From: an uncultured Nitrososphaerales archaeon
GTDB taxonomy: Archaea > Thermoproteota > Nitrososphaeria > Nitrososphaerales > JAAOZN01
Direction: 5' to 3'
DNA: 14,622 nt
Assembly (NCBI GenBank): GCA_938029515.1
Contig: CALJAQ010000125.1
Coordinates: 1-14,622, forward strand
Under the pieces are notes generated by a model. It was given only the letters and a program-made list of their open reading frames with translations. It searched no databases and had not been told where the DNA came from. The position numbers were made by a program, and so were the translations under genes. This document shows positions 1 through 7,527 of the stretch, piece by piece; positions within the stretch are counted from its first letter, which is position 1; every line of letters starts with the position of its first letter.

Positions 1-2
1 TG

Positions 3-1034
3 CTTGGGCTACCACACCCTATTCACGTGCATGCAAACCAACTTGGCGTCCCTGGGAACTATAAGACGACGTTGCGGACATTAGACGCTGTTAAGGATCT
101 TGCCGACGGTGATAAACCTATCTTGCATCTCACACACGTGCAGTTTAATGCGTATGGTGGTGTAGACTATCTTTCTCTTTCATCTCGCGCCGATGCCATA
201 GCCGATTATGTGAACAAGAATCCGCATGTAACTATAGATATAGGTCAAGTAGTATTCGGAGACACAACCACCATGACCGCAGATGGGCCTTTCGAATACA
301 AGCTCTTCACACTACTTAGAGGCAAGTGGGCTAACGCTGACGTCGAAGTTGAAACAGGAGCGGGTGTGGTTCCTATAACATACAGTAGATCAAATTATGT
401 GCACGCAGTGATGTGGACCATAGGTTTAGAGCTGGCTTTACTCATCAAAGACCCTTGGAGGGTCTTTATAACCACTGATCACCCCAACGGCGGGCCGTTT
501 ACAGAGTATCCTAGAGTCTTCGCCTGGCTTATGAGTAAAGAGGCTAGGGAGCGGGTTCTGAAGAAGCTCCCGAGGTTGGCCCGTGTTAGAACAAACCTCA
601 AGAGTATAGATAGGGAATACACCTTCTACGAGCTCGCGGTTTCAACAAGGGCTGCTACAGCCAAGATACTCGGCTTGGGTAATAAGGGCCATCTAGGTGT
701 AGGTGCAGACGCTGATATCGCGGTCTATAACATAAACCCGAAGGAGGTTAACCCTTCAAAGGAGTATGTGAAGGTGAGGCAGGCCTTCTCTAGAGCGTAT
801 CTGACTATGAAGGGTGGTGAAATCGTCGCTAAAGACGGTGAAGTAGTCTCAGCCCCAACTGGGAGAACCTACTGGGTGAACGCAAGGGCGCCGAAGGATG
901 TAGAGGATGCTGTAGTACCTGAGGTGAAGAGGGTTTTCGAAGACTACTACACAGTCAAATACGAAAACTACTTTATACCAGAATCATACCTCGCCTCTTC
1001 AGCACCCATACAGCCTATAGAGCAGCTGAGGTGA
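3..1034 (+). CDS. fwdA: Formylmethanofuran dehydrogenase (or Fhc hydrolase) subunit A, C-terminal part, cut by left edge
   Basis: This is the amidohydrolase-fold subunit that handles the formyl group on methanofuran: in Fwd/Fmd it links formate and formyl-MFR, and in bacterial Fhc it hydrolyses formyl-MFR. The frame is open from base 3 to the TGA at 1032-1034, about 343 residues; the family is usually near 550-570, so the N-terminal metal-binding HxH and the lysine that is carboxylated in Fwd lie outside. Visible are HPIHVHANQLG (nt 15-47), HLTHVQF (nt 126-146), the DHPNGGPF segment (aspartate at nt 477-479, probably the metal/catalytic Asp) and a closing amidohydrolase strand GHLGVGADADIAVYN (nt 690-734). 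A GTG at 27 is internal, since homology continues upstream. It overlaps the longest reading frame of the next gene by four bases. Subunit B is not in view, so a Mo/W dehydrogenase cannot be told from an Fhc-type hydrolase. Confidence 0.93.
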   Translation, partial: LGLPHPIHVHANQLGVPGNYKTTLRTLDAVKDLADGDKPILHLTHVQFNAYGGVDYLSLSSRADAIADYVNKNPHVTIDIGQVVFGDTTTMTADGPFEYKLFTLLRGKWANADVEVETGAGVVPITYSRSNYVHAVMWTIGLELALLIKDPWRVFITTDHPNGGPFTEYPRVFAWLMSKEARERVLKKLPRLARVRTNLKSIDREYTFYELAVSTRAATAKILGLGNKGHLGVGADADIAVYNINPKEVNPSKEYVKVRQAFSRAYLTMKGGEIVAKDGEVVSAPTGRTYWVNARAPKDVEDAVVPEVKRVFEDYYTVKYENYFIPESYLASSAPIQPIEQLR

Positions 1035-1042
1035 AAGAGATT

Positions 1043-1870
1043 ATGGCTGAGCTCAAGTTTAAGATAAAAGCGCCCACCGTGGCACCTATTGAAGGCGATG
1101 TGCTGACACCGGATAACTTAGCGAACAGGTCTTTGAGTGAGATACTAAGCCTCGAAACCTGGAGGGGGAATAGGCGTGTAAAGCTTTCAGAAGTCTTCAC
1201 AGTTGAAGGTGAATCCACATCCAACCCCTCAGATCTACACGTAATCATAGAAGGGGATCTGAGGAAGGTTAGGCACATAGGTGCACATATGTCAGCAGGT
1301 AAGATCACAGTCAACGGGCCTGTAGGCACATTCGTCGGCTTCGAGATGTCTGGAGGCACCATAGTGGTAAATGGAGACGCTGACGCCTTCCTAGGCATGG
1401 GTATGAGCGGCGGTGTAATAGAGGTTAATGGTAATGCAGGCGACGCTGTAGGCTCAGGCTACTGGGGGACTCGATGCGGGATGAGGGGTGGGCTCATCGT
1501 GGTCAAAGGTGATGTAGGCGCTGAACTGGGGTGCTGGATGAAGGATGGAACCATAAAGGTTGGTGGGAATGCAGACGTCTTCACAGGTGTTAGAATGCAG
1601 GGTGGCACGATCTTCGTCGCAGGCAACGTGGGTGCGAAGCTCGGCGCTGCGATGACGAACGGCAAAATCGTCGTCTCAGGTAGCGTTCAGAGCATACTTC
1701 CAAGCTTTAACATAGATGAGATTAGACCGAACACAAAGGTAGATGGTGAAAAGGTTCAAGGACCATTCTACGTCTTCTACGGTGACATAACTGAAGGCGG
1801 GAGCGGTAAACTCTTCATCTCTGTTTCAAACAACCCTCACCTTAAATATCGCGAAGCTTACATACTTTAG
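1043..1870 (+). CDS. fwdC: Formylmethanofuran dehydrogenase (or Fhc) subunit C
   Basis: Subunit C of the formyl-MFR complex, a right-handed beta-helix related to the C-terminal domain of glutamate synthase large subunit. The sequence shows a long run of glycine-rich turns with the theme G-x-x-M-x-x-G-x-I-x-V-x-G, for example GAHMSAGKITVNG, GFEMSGGTIVVNG, GMGMSGGVIEVNG, GCWMKDGTIKVGG and GVRMQGGTIFVAG, spanning about nt 1280-1690. Total length (275 residues) fits the family. I take the ATG at 1043 because GAGGTGA (1028-1034) sits eight bases upstream as a Shine-Dalgarno site and MAELKFKI is a natural start; a GTG at 1031 overlapping the fwdA stop would add four residues. It shares an operon with fwdA and mch. 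FwdC scaffolds the MFR-binding side of the complex and has no known catalytic residues of its own. Confidence 0.93.
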   Translation: MAELKFKIKAPTVAPIEGDVLTPDNLANRSLSEILSLETWRGNRRVKLSEVFTVEGESTSNPSDLHVIIEGDLRKVRHIGAHMSAGKITVNGPVGTFVGFEMSGGTIVVNGDADAFLGMGMSGGVIEVNGNAGDAVGSGYWGTRCGMRGGLIVVKGDVGAELGCWMKDGTIKVGGNADVFTGVRMQGGTIFVAGNVGAKLGAAMTNGKIVVSGSVQSILPSFNIDEIRPNTKVDGEKVQGPFYVFYGDITEGGSGKLFISVSNNPHLKYREAYIL

Positions 1871-1885
1871 GAGGCGAGATAGTTA

Positions 1886-2845
1886 ATGGTTAGCGTTAAC
1901 GCGTGTGCATATAGCGTTTTTCAGAGGATGGTTGCTGAAAAGGAGCTGCTAGACGTCTCAGTGGAGGTTATGGAGAACGGGTCAACAGTTGTGGACGCTG
2001 GTGTGAAGGTGAAAGGCGGCTTTGCAGCAGGTAAGTATCTGACTGAGCTCTGTCTAGCTGGGCTAGCATCCGTAAACCTAGGCTCAGCAGATTATGGTGG
2101 CGTTGAGCTGCCGACGATCTATGTGCACGTCGATAGACCGGCTACTGTGCTGCTCGGCTCACAGTTCGCTGGTTGGAGAATCTCTGTTGGGAAATATTTT
2201 GCGATGGGCTCAGGTCCGGCTAGAGCGTTGGCGCTTAAACCTAAGGAGCTCTACGAGAAGATAGGGTATAGAGATAGCTGTGATAAGGCTGTGTTGGTGT
2301 TGGAGGCAGATAACCTACCTACTGTAGAAGCGCTTAACTTCGTTGCGCAAGCCTGCGGCGTTGAGCCCAAGAACCTTTATGTTGCTGTTGCACCCACGTC
2401 GAGCATAGCTGGCTCCATACAGATCTCAGGTAGAATCGTTGAGATGGGTCTGCATAAGTTGACTGAGTTAGGTTTTGACCCGAAGAAGGTGCTTTACGGC
2501 TCAGGTAGGGCGCCTATCGCGCCTCTACACCCTAAATTCGCCCACGCTATGGGTAGAACTAACGATATGCTACTCTACGCCGGAGCCACATACTTCACTG
2601 TGGCGTGTGACACAGATGATGAGGTAAGGGGGTTCGTTAAGAAGGCCCCATCATCCTCATCTTCAGCCTACGGCAGACCGTTCTACGAAATCTTTAAGGA
2701 GGCTGGCAACGACTTCTACAAAATAGACCCAGCCCTCTTCGCCCCAGCCTCAGTAACTGTCAATAACATCAAGACAGGTTCAACCTTAAGCGCCGGATAC
2801 ATCAACATAGAGATCCTTAAGAAGTCTATCGGCCTTATCCAGTAA
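1886..2845 (+). CDS. mch: N5,N10-methenyltetrahydromethanopterin cyclohydrolase
   Basis: Mch interconverts 5-formyl-H4MPT and 5,10-methenyl-H4MPT in the cytoplasm, the step next to formyl transfer from formyl-MFR. The 319-residue length is that of archaeal Mch, and the protein is recognisable along its whole length: NLGSADYGGVELPTIYVHVD, the GWRISVGKYFAMGSGPARAL stretch (about residues 94-113), PTSSIAGSIQISGR, the VLYGSGRAPIAPLHP segment and the C-terminal SAGYINIEIL. The ATG at 1886 has a good GGAGG (1870-1874) that overlaps the fwdC stop; the gap between the genes is 15 bp. Position directly after fwdA-fwdC puts two sequential C1 steps in one transcript. The gene works in CO2 reduction (Wood-Ljungdahl methyl branch) or in the oxidative direction; the window does not say which. 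Confidence 0.95.
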   Translation: MVSVNACAYSVFQRMVAEKELLDVSVEVMENGSTVVDAGVKVKGGFAAGKYLTELCLAGLASVNLGSADYGGVELPTIYVHVDRPATVLLGSQFAGWRISVGKYFAMGSGPARALALKPKELYEKIGYRDSCDKAVLVLEADNLPTVEALNFVAQACGVEPKNLYVAVAPTSSIAGSIQISGRIVEMGLHKLTELGFDPKKVLYGSGRAPIAPLHPKFAHAMGRTNDMLLYAGATYFTVACDTDDEVRGFVKKAPSSSSSAYGRPFYEIFKEAGNDFYKIDPALFAPASVTVNNIKTGSTLSAGYINIEILKKSIGLIQ

Positions 2846-2856
2846 GGCGCAAACCT

Positions 2857-3741
2857 TTGAGAGTAGGTATACTTACACGAAACGCGGAGGCTTGGTGCTC
2901 AACCCAGCTGAGGAAGGCGTTCACAAACTTAGGCGCTGAGGTAGAGTCATTCTGGTTCACAGACCTAGCTTCAAGAATATCGTTTGGGCCTACTGTGCAG
3001 AGGAGGGATAAAGTCGATCTTAGCACACACCTAGACGCTCTGCTTGTTAGGCCTATTGGACGAGGCTCACTAGATGAGGTTCTATATAGGGTGGACACTT
3101 TACATAGGTTAAGTGAGTCAGGTCTATGCGTGGTGAATCCGCCTAGAGCCATCGAGCGTTGTGTAGACAAATACTACGCCCTATCTATACTTCAAGCGAA
3201 TGGCGTTAAGGTTCCTAGAACGGTGGTGACTGAAGACCATGAGCTGGCGCTTGAAGCCTTCTCTGAGCTCGGTGGAGACGTTATCTTAAAACCGGTCTTC
3301 GGCTCAAGGGGTATGGGGATAACGAGGGTCACAGACTACGAGGTTGCACGTAGGGTCTTCAACCTCCTCCACTACCACCGCTTCGTCCTCTACCTTCAAG
3401 AGTATATACCGCATGGGAGAAGCGACATAAGAGCCTTCGTCGTCGGCGATAGGGTTGTAGCAGCTATGCATAGGAGGGCGAGGGGTTGGAAGACGAATGT
3501 GAGCCAAGGGGCTAAGCCTGTTGCAGCGAAACTTTTAAGCGAGCAAGAGGATCTGGCGCTGAAGGCTGTAAGTACACTCGGATGCTTAGTCGCTGGTGTA
3601 GACATCTTAGAGTCGAAGAATGGGAGATATGTAACTGAGGTGAATAGCCAACCAGGCTTTAGGGGGCTGCAGTCTGTGAGTCAAGTTAACGTCGCTGAGG
3701 AGATCGCGAAGTTCGTCATCGGCTATGTTAAAGGCTCTTAG
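2857..3741 (+). CDS. mptN: RimK-type ATP-grasp glutamate ligase, probably tetrahydromethanopterin:alpha-L-glutamate ligase
   Basis: An ATP-grasp carboxylate-amine ligase of the RimK family that should add an L-glutamate to a cofactor tail. The ATP-grasp signatures are clear: VILKPVFGSRGMG (about residues 142-154, glycine-rich nucleotide loop), YLQEYIPHGRSDIRAFVVG (179-197), NVSQGA (214-219) and the metal-binding EVNSQPGF (261-268). Length, 294 residues, fits MptN/CofF/RimK. The only suitable start is a TTG at 2857, twelve bases after the mch stop, with just a weak purine stretch before it. Two assignments compete: MptN, which makes the tetrahydrosarcinapterin-type tail and whose bacterial homologue also sits beside mch, and CofF, which caps F420 with an alpha-linked glutamate and would fit the following cofE. 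I favour MptN from the mch adjacency; the symbol is an inference. Confidence 0.72.
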   Translation: MRVGILTRNAEAWCSTQLRKAFTNLGAEVESFWFTDLASRISFGPTVQRRDKVDLSTHLDALLVRPIGRGSLDEVLYRVDTLHRLSESGLCVVNPPRAIERCVDKYYALSILQANGVKVPRTVVTEDHELALEAFSELGGDVILKPVFGSRGMGITRVTDYEVARRVFNLLHYHRFVLYLQEYIPHGRSDIRAFVVGDRVVAAMHRRARGWKTNVSQGAKPVAAKLLSEQEDLALKAVSTLGCLVAGVDILESKNGRYVTEVNSQPGFRGLQSVSQVNVAEEIAKFVIGYVKGS

Positions 3742-3754
3742 ATGAAGATGGTGC

Positions 3755-4531
3755 TTGAGGCGCGTAGAGATAATAGGCGTAGAGGGGATGCCTGAGGTAA
3801 AGATTGGAGACGATCTGCCTAAACTGATCTATGAGCAGGCTCTTAAGCTAGGTGTCGAGTTTGAAGACGGAGATTTAGTCGTAGTTTCTCAGAAGATAGT
3901 CTCTAAGGCTGAAGGGAGGGTTGTTGAGTTGAGCGGCGTAGAGCCTACACCCCTAGCAGTAGAGATAGCTGCTGAGGGTAAGAGAGATCCTCGGTTTGTC
4001 GAGTTGGCTCTCCGTGAAGCTAAGGCTATAGTTAAGAGGGTTAAAGGGCACCTCATAACCGAAACGAAGCAGGGTTGGATCTACTCATACTCTGGTGTAG
4101 ATCTATCTAACGTATCCGGAGGCGGAGCTGCAACACTCCTACCAGAAGACCCTGACCGCTCAGCGCGTAAAATTAGGGAGGGGTTAGAGAGGCTCTGCGG
4201 TAAGCGGATTGGCGTCATCATCTCAGATACATGCGGCCGCCCTTTCAGAAGAGGCGATGTTAACGTAGCGATAGGTGTGTCAGGCTTCAAGCCTATCAAG
4301 GATCTAAGAGGCAGAAAAGACGCCTTCGGATACAGGATTAGGTTGAAGAAGGTTGCTGTAGCCGATGAAGTCGCTTCAGCCGCTGAGCTGGTTATGGGTG
4401 AATTAAACGAAAGGATACCTGTGGCTTTGGTCAGAGGGGTTGAGGTGGAGCTAGACTTTAACGCAGGCTCTGAGCCTCTGAAGAAGAGGAGGGGGAGCGA
4501 CATCTTCCTACGGGGCTCTGAGGGCTTCTAA
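3755..4531 (+). CDS. cofE: Coenzyme F420-0:L-glutamate ligase (gamma-glutamyl ligase)
   Basis: CofE adds gamma-linked glutamates to F420-0 using GTP and divalent metals. The 258-residue protein matches the single-domain archaeal form end to end: GVEGMPEVKIGDDL (8-21), the strand GDLVVVSQKIVSKAEGR (39-55), GVDLSNVSGGGAATLLPEDPD (114-134) with a likely metal-binding Asp116, SDTCGRPFRRG (157-167) with likely metal ligand Asp158, and DEVASAAELVMGE (204-216). The start must be the TTG at 3755, because the residues just after it (RRVEIIGVEG) are conserved and no ATG or GTG is in frame upstream; GGTG at 3750-3753 is too close to be a proper ribosome site, so translation may be coupled to the gene before. 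The last 24 bp overlap the end of the opposite-strand HisA-like gene. Its presence implies that the organism makes F420, probably for the H4MPT-dependent oxidoreductases. Confidence 0.93.
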   Translation: MRRVEIIGVEGMPEVKIGDDLPKLIYEQALKLGVEFEDGDLVVVSQKIVSKAEGRVVELSGVEPTPLAVEIAAEGKRDPRFVELALREAKAIVKRVKGHLITETKQGWIYSYSGVDLSNVSGGGAATLLPEDPDRSARKIREGLERLCGKRIGVIISDTCGRPFRRGDVNVAIGVSGFKPIKDLRGRKDAFGYRIRLKKVAVADEVASAAELVMGELNERIPVALVRGVEVELDFNAGSEPLKKRRGSDIFLRGSEGF

Positions 4532-5251
4532 AGCAAGTAGGTCATCGAGTGTTAAACCGCCGCTGTGTAGCGCGCTTGCTACAAGAACCCCGCTTATGTT
4601 AAGCGCCTTTAACGCTAACAGATCTCCCCTGCTCCTCACACCTCCACCAGCCAACACCTCTTCAAAGGGCGTCTTGCAGACAGCCTCCAGGAGTTTAATA
4701 TTCGGCCCCTGTAGTGTGCCAACCCTATCTAACTCAAGCACTATCAGCCTCCCCACACCGGCTCGGCGTAGGGTCTTCGCAGCTTCGATAGGCTCTAACC
4801 CCTTTAGTTCACCGCAGCGTGATAACGTGCTTTGAGCCTTAATATCAAGTGATGCTACCACCTTATTCTTAAAAGGCGACTCTAATATCTCCTTCAATTC
4901 ACCTAATCTTCGCAGCGTTTCTGTGCCTACTACCACGTAGTCAAAGCCTTCTCGAATAGCCTTCTTAACCTCAGCCAGACTGCAAGCGCCAGCATCCACC
5001 ATTATGGTGAGGCTTAGACTCTGCTTTAACCTCTTCACCACATCCGTGTTTTCACCCAAGCCTGCTATGGCGTCGAGGTCGGCGACGTAGAGGGTGTCTC
5101 TTCGAAGAGCCTCTTTGAAAGCTGCGGCTACCTTGATCGGGTCAGGTGTGTCTACAAGTACGCTCTTAACAGGTTTGTAGAGGCTCCTTTCACCGGCAAC
5201 TGCGTGCACAACCACTCCTCTCAAGATGTCTATGACCGGTATTATCTTCAC
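4508..5251 (-). CDS. HisA/HisF-like TIM-barrel protein associated with C1-carrier genes
   Basis: A 247-residue (beta/alpha)8 barrel related to HisA (ProFAR isomerase) and HisF, but of the separate hisA/hisF-related family found in methanogens and H4MPT-using methylotrophs; its reaction is not established as far as I know. Barrel features are intact: PVID with Asp8 at the end of strand 1, MVDAG (84-88), VVVGTE (106-111), VASLDIK with Asp136, LELDRVGTLQGPN (172-184, phosphate-binding type), AGGGVRSRGD (201-210) and GVLVASALHSG (221-231). Asp8 and the strand-5 Asp are the two positions that act as acid and base in HisA/HisF, so an active isomerase or lyase is likely. Start is GTG at 5251 without a ribosome site, about 27 bp from a TATA-like box, so probably leaderless. 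No other histidine gene is nearby, which argues against a role in histidine synthesis. Confidence 0.85.
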   Translation of the reverse strand: MKIIPVIDILRGVVVHAVAGERSLYKPVKSVLVDTPDPIKVAAAFKEALRRDTLYVADLDAIAGLGENTDVVKRLKQSLSLTIMVDAGACSLAEVKKAIREGFDYVVVGTETLRRLGELKEILESPFKNKVVASLDIKAQSTLSRCGELKGLEPIEAAKTLRRAGVGRLIVLELDRVGTLQGPNIKLLEAVCKTPFEEVLAGGGVRSRGDLLALKALNISGVLVASALHSGGLTLDDLLALEALRAP

Positions 5252-5274
5252 GACAATCTTATTTGGAAAAGGTG

Positions 5275-5282
5275 TTTTTAAA
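5275..5282. promoter_or_regulatory. Shared TATA-like box between divergent HisA-like gene and mfnD operon
   Basis: TTTTTAAA, with palindromic core TTTAAA, lies in the 55-bp space between two divergent starts. Its centre (about 5278.5) is 27 bp from the GTG at 5251 on the minus strand and 28 bp from the GTG at 5307 (31 bp from the ATG at 5310) on the plus strand. Archaeal TATA boxes lie about 26 bp before the transcription start, so one box could serve both directions and give leaderless messages each way. The purine-rich GGAAAAGG just upstream (5265-5272) resembles a BRE for the plus direction; the minus-direction flank looks weaker. No Shine-Dalgarno site precedes either start, which agrees. 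Confidence 0.6.
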
Positions 5283-5306
5283 GCAGTTGTTACGCTGCTT
5301 ACCTAA

Positions 5307-6491
5307 GTGATGAGGTTGAAGGTTGGCATAGTAGAGTACTTTAACGGCTCAGCCCCGCATTTAGATGCTGAGCTGCTGCTTGAAGGATACGCTATGCTCA
5401 AATCTATAGTATGTGACTTTCTAGCGTTAGGCGCTTCTGTGAAGACGATCCTAGATCGCCGATTAGAGCGTTGCTGCGAGCTTGGTTCGGCTGAGGTGGT
5501 CTGGTCCTCTGGATTCGGTGAGTTTGAGCGTGAGCTCAAGATTCTTTCTCAGAGCGTCGATTATATGCTGCTCATCGCCCCTGAGCACCTTCTCCCCACG
5601 TTTTTGGAGCGGCTAGGCTCTGCTGAGTCTCTTAACTCATCCCCAGATTCTATTCGCGCCGCCTCTGATAAGTGTAGGTTAGCTCAGAGGCTGGGTGAAG
5701 CAGGTTTGGATCTTCCTGAATATGCTTGCTTTGAGGCTGACGCTACGCTCGCTGAGGTTAGGTCATTCTGTATGGAGGCAGGTTACCCTGTAGCTGTCAA
5801 GCCTGCGGTCGGCGCTGGGTGTGAGGGTTTAAGTCTTGTAAGGTGTGAAGAGGAGCTTGAAGCAGCCTACAGGAAGGCGTGTAGAATCGACCCGAATGGT
5901 AAGGTTGTGGTTCAGAAGTGGTGTGAAGGCTTAGCGGCCAGTGTAAGCCTAATCGTATCAGATGAAGCCATCCTGCCGCTTTCGCTGAACAGGCAGATCG
6001 TGAAAGTAGGTGCTTTCAACGGAAACTCAGCCTACCTAGGCGGCGTCGTCCCCCTACCCCACCCTCTTGCTGAGGAAAGTTTTAAGGCTGCATCTAAAGC
6101 TGTAGGGGCATTTAAAGGGTTGAGGGGTTATGTGGGTGTAGATGTGATTTTAGCAGATAAGGTTCTGGTGCTTGAAGTCAACCCACGCTTAACCGTATCA
6201 TACCTGGGTTTAAGCCGCGTTTTAGATGGTAGTGTAGCTAGGCTTATGGTTGACAGAGAGTATATGCTCTCTAAGCGTAGCATCGGATTCAAAGGCTATG
6301 TTAGCTTCGTTAAAGCTTTGCTCCCATCTTCAGCTAAGGTAGATGGTAGAGAGGTGGTCTGCAGCCCACTTGATGCTAAACGTTGTTTCCTTTTGGCGCA
6401 AGCTGGTAGCTACGTTGATTCGCTTCGACGCCTAAAGGCTATTATAAACTCCTTGGGTGCTGAGGTTGAGGTTGCGGATCTTAGCGCTTGA
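5307..6491 (+). CDS. mfnD: Tyramine--L-glutamate ligase (ATP-grasp), methanofuran biosynthesis
   Basis: MfnD joins tyramine to the gamma-carboxyl of glutamate with ATP, an early step in building methanofuran. The 394-residue protein has an N-terminal domain (EYFNG, then EGYAMLKSIVCDFLALG) followed by an ATP-grasp fold: PVAVKPAVGAGCEGLSLV (161-178), VVQKWCEGLAASVSLIV (201-217), the GYVGVDVIL strand (274-282) and LEVNPRLTVSYLGL (289-302) with Glu290 and Asn292 as likely metal ligands. The C-terminal 90 residues have no motif I can name. Start is GTG at 5307 or ATG at 5310, both without a ribosome site and consistent with a leaderless message from the box at 5275. It leads an operon with mfnF, mfnE and a CofE paralogue. 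Assignment rests on fold plus context; other ATP-grasp ligases are possible but less likely. Confidence 0.85.
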   Translation: MMRLKVGIVEYFNGSAPHLDAELLLEGYAMLKSIVCDFLALGASVKTILDRRLERCCELGSAEVVWSSGFGEFERELKILSQSVDYMLLIAPEHLLPTFLERLGSAESLNSSPDSIRAASDKCRLAQRLGEAGLDLPEYACFEADATLAEVRSFCMEAGYPVAVKPAVGAGCEGLSLVRCEEELEAAYRKACRIDPNGKVVVQKWCEGLAASVSLIVSDEAILPLSLNRQIVKVGAFNGNSAYLGGVVPLPHPLAEESFKAASKAVGAFKGLRGYVGVDVILADKVLVLEVNPRLTVSYLGLSRVLDGSVARLMVDREYMLSKRSIGFKGYVSFVKALLPSSAKVDGREVVCSPLDAKRCFLLAQAGSYVDSLRRLKAIINSLGAEVEVADLSA

Positions 6492-7527
6492 CGTCGGGGG
6501 GGTGAATATTAAGGCCGCTGCAGTTAGGGTTGGGGAGGCCCACACCCTTCTAGCAGCGTACACACACTATTTTCCCATCTGGAAGTGTGGGAAAGAGCGG
6601 CTTGCTGAAGCGTTGAGTCAAGTAAACAAGGCTGTTGGCGTAGGCTGCGATGCTGTAGCTTTGACTATGACCGCTGAGCTCTCAGACGTATATCAGACGA
6701 AGCGTGAAGGCGTTGAACACATCGTGAGGTGTGTGCTCGACACATATTTAGGGAAGCCCATCTATGTTTTGAACAATCAAGCTAACCTTGTTTCTGCTGA
6801 TGAAGCTGTTAGATCGCATATTGAGGTGGCTGGGGCTAACTGGGCTGCGACCGGTTGGATAGCTGGTAGGCTGCTGAAGAATTGTATAATGGTGGATGTG
6901 GGGAGCACGACCACAGATATCATACCTGTGTTAGGAGGGTGTGTTGCAGCCGAGGGTAGAACAGATCTAGAGCGGCTTCAAAGCGGTGAACTCGTATACA
7001 CAGGTGCGCTTCGAACAAACTTAGCAGCTTTAGCTAAGAAGGTTCCGGTAAACGGCAGGCCTACACCGCTTTCAGCGGAGTACTTCGCCTCAACAGGCGA
7101 CATACACCTAATATTGAAGCATATAAGAGAAGAAGAGTTCACCGTTGAAGCCGCTGACGGAAGGGGTAAGAGTGTTGATGAAGCCTACGCTAGGCTCGCA
7201 AGAGTCGTCTGCGCAGACGTAGAGATGTTGAGTAGGGTGGAGTTGGTGAAGATGGCTAGATACCTTTATAGGGTGCAGCTGAAGCAGATTACGGAAGCGC
7301 TTAAGAAGGTTGCTTCAAGGGTTAGGCGTAGATGTGATGTTAGCAGCTGCTTAACCTTGGGTGTAGGTAGGCGCTTTCTAGCAGCGCCAGCAGCGGTCAA
7401 GCTAGGGTTGAAGCCATATGAGCTTAATGACCTCACACCCTTAAAGCCTAACCTACCTGAGACTGCTGTAGCCCTCGCCTGGCTGCTGGCCTGCAAGCTA
7501 GGTGGTGACAGAACCCTATGCATGTAG
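6472..7527 (+). CDS. mfnF: Methanofuran core coupling enzyme, hydantoinase/oxoprolinase-like ASKHA family (APMF-Glu synthase)
   Basis: MfnF condenses the furan diphosphate made by MfnE with gamma-glutamyltyramine to give APMF-Glu, the backbone of methanofuran. The family was long known only as an H4MPT-linked C1-transfer pathway protein. Visible ASKHA features are ILALDVGGVNIKAA at the N-terminus, MVDVGSTTTDIIPV (nt 6892-6933), ELVYTGALRTNLAA (nt 6988-7029), the EYFASTGDIHLIL segment and ADGRGKSVDEAYARLARVVCAD. I choose TTG at 6472, which yields the expected MRILALDVGG start and has TGAGG (6461-6465) six bases before; GTG at 6457 would add five unlikely residues (MLRLR). It overlaps mfnD by 20 bp and mfnE by 10 bp, so translation is probably coupled. 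Confidence 0.88.
   Translation: MRILALDVGGVNIKAAAVRVGEAHTLLAAYTHYFPIWKCGKERLAEALSQVNKAVGVGCDAVALTMTAELSDVYQTKREGVEHIVRCVLDTYLGKPIYVLNNQANLVSADEAVRSHIEVAGANWAATGWIAGRLLKNCIMVDVGSTTTDIIPVLGGCVAAEGRTDLERLQSGELVYTGALRTNLAALAKKVPVNGRPTPLSAEYFASTGDIHLILKHIREEEFTVEAADGRGKSVDEAYARLARVVCADVEMLSRVELVKMARYLYRVQLKQITEALKKVASRVRRRCDVSSCLTLGVGRRFLAAPAAVKLGLKPYELNDLTPLKPNLPETAVALAWLLACKLGGDRTLCM

Noticed and set aside
1015..1398. 127-codon open frame on the - strand opposite fwdC
   Set aside because: It is fully antisense to a well-conserved gene and low-complexity in composition (Ser/Pro/Thr-rich), as expected for a shadow of the glycine-rich repeats.
2835..3170. 111-codon - strand open frame opposite mptN
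   Set aside because: Opposite a conserved ATP-grasp gene, without promoter or ribosome site.
4081..4503. 140-codon open frame on the - strand opposite cofE
   Set aside because: Antisense to conserved CofE motifs; no homology that I can recognise and no ribosome site.
4508..5251. Annotation as histidine biosynthesis hisA
   Set aside because: It matches the HisA fold, but no other his gene is nearby, and the relatives that sit beside H4MPT genes form a separate family.
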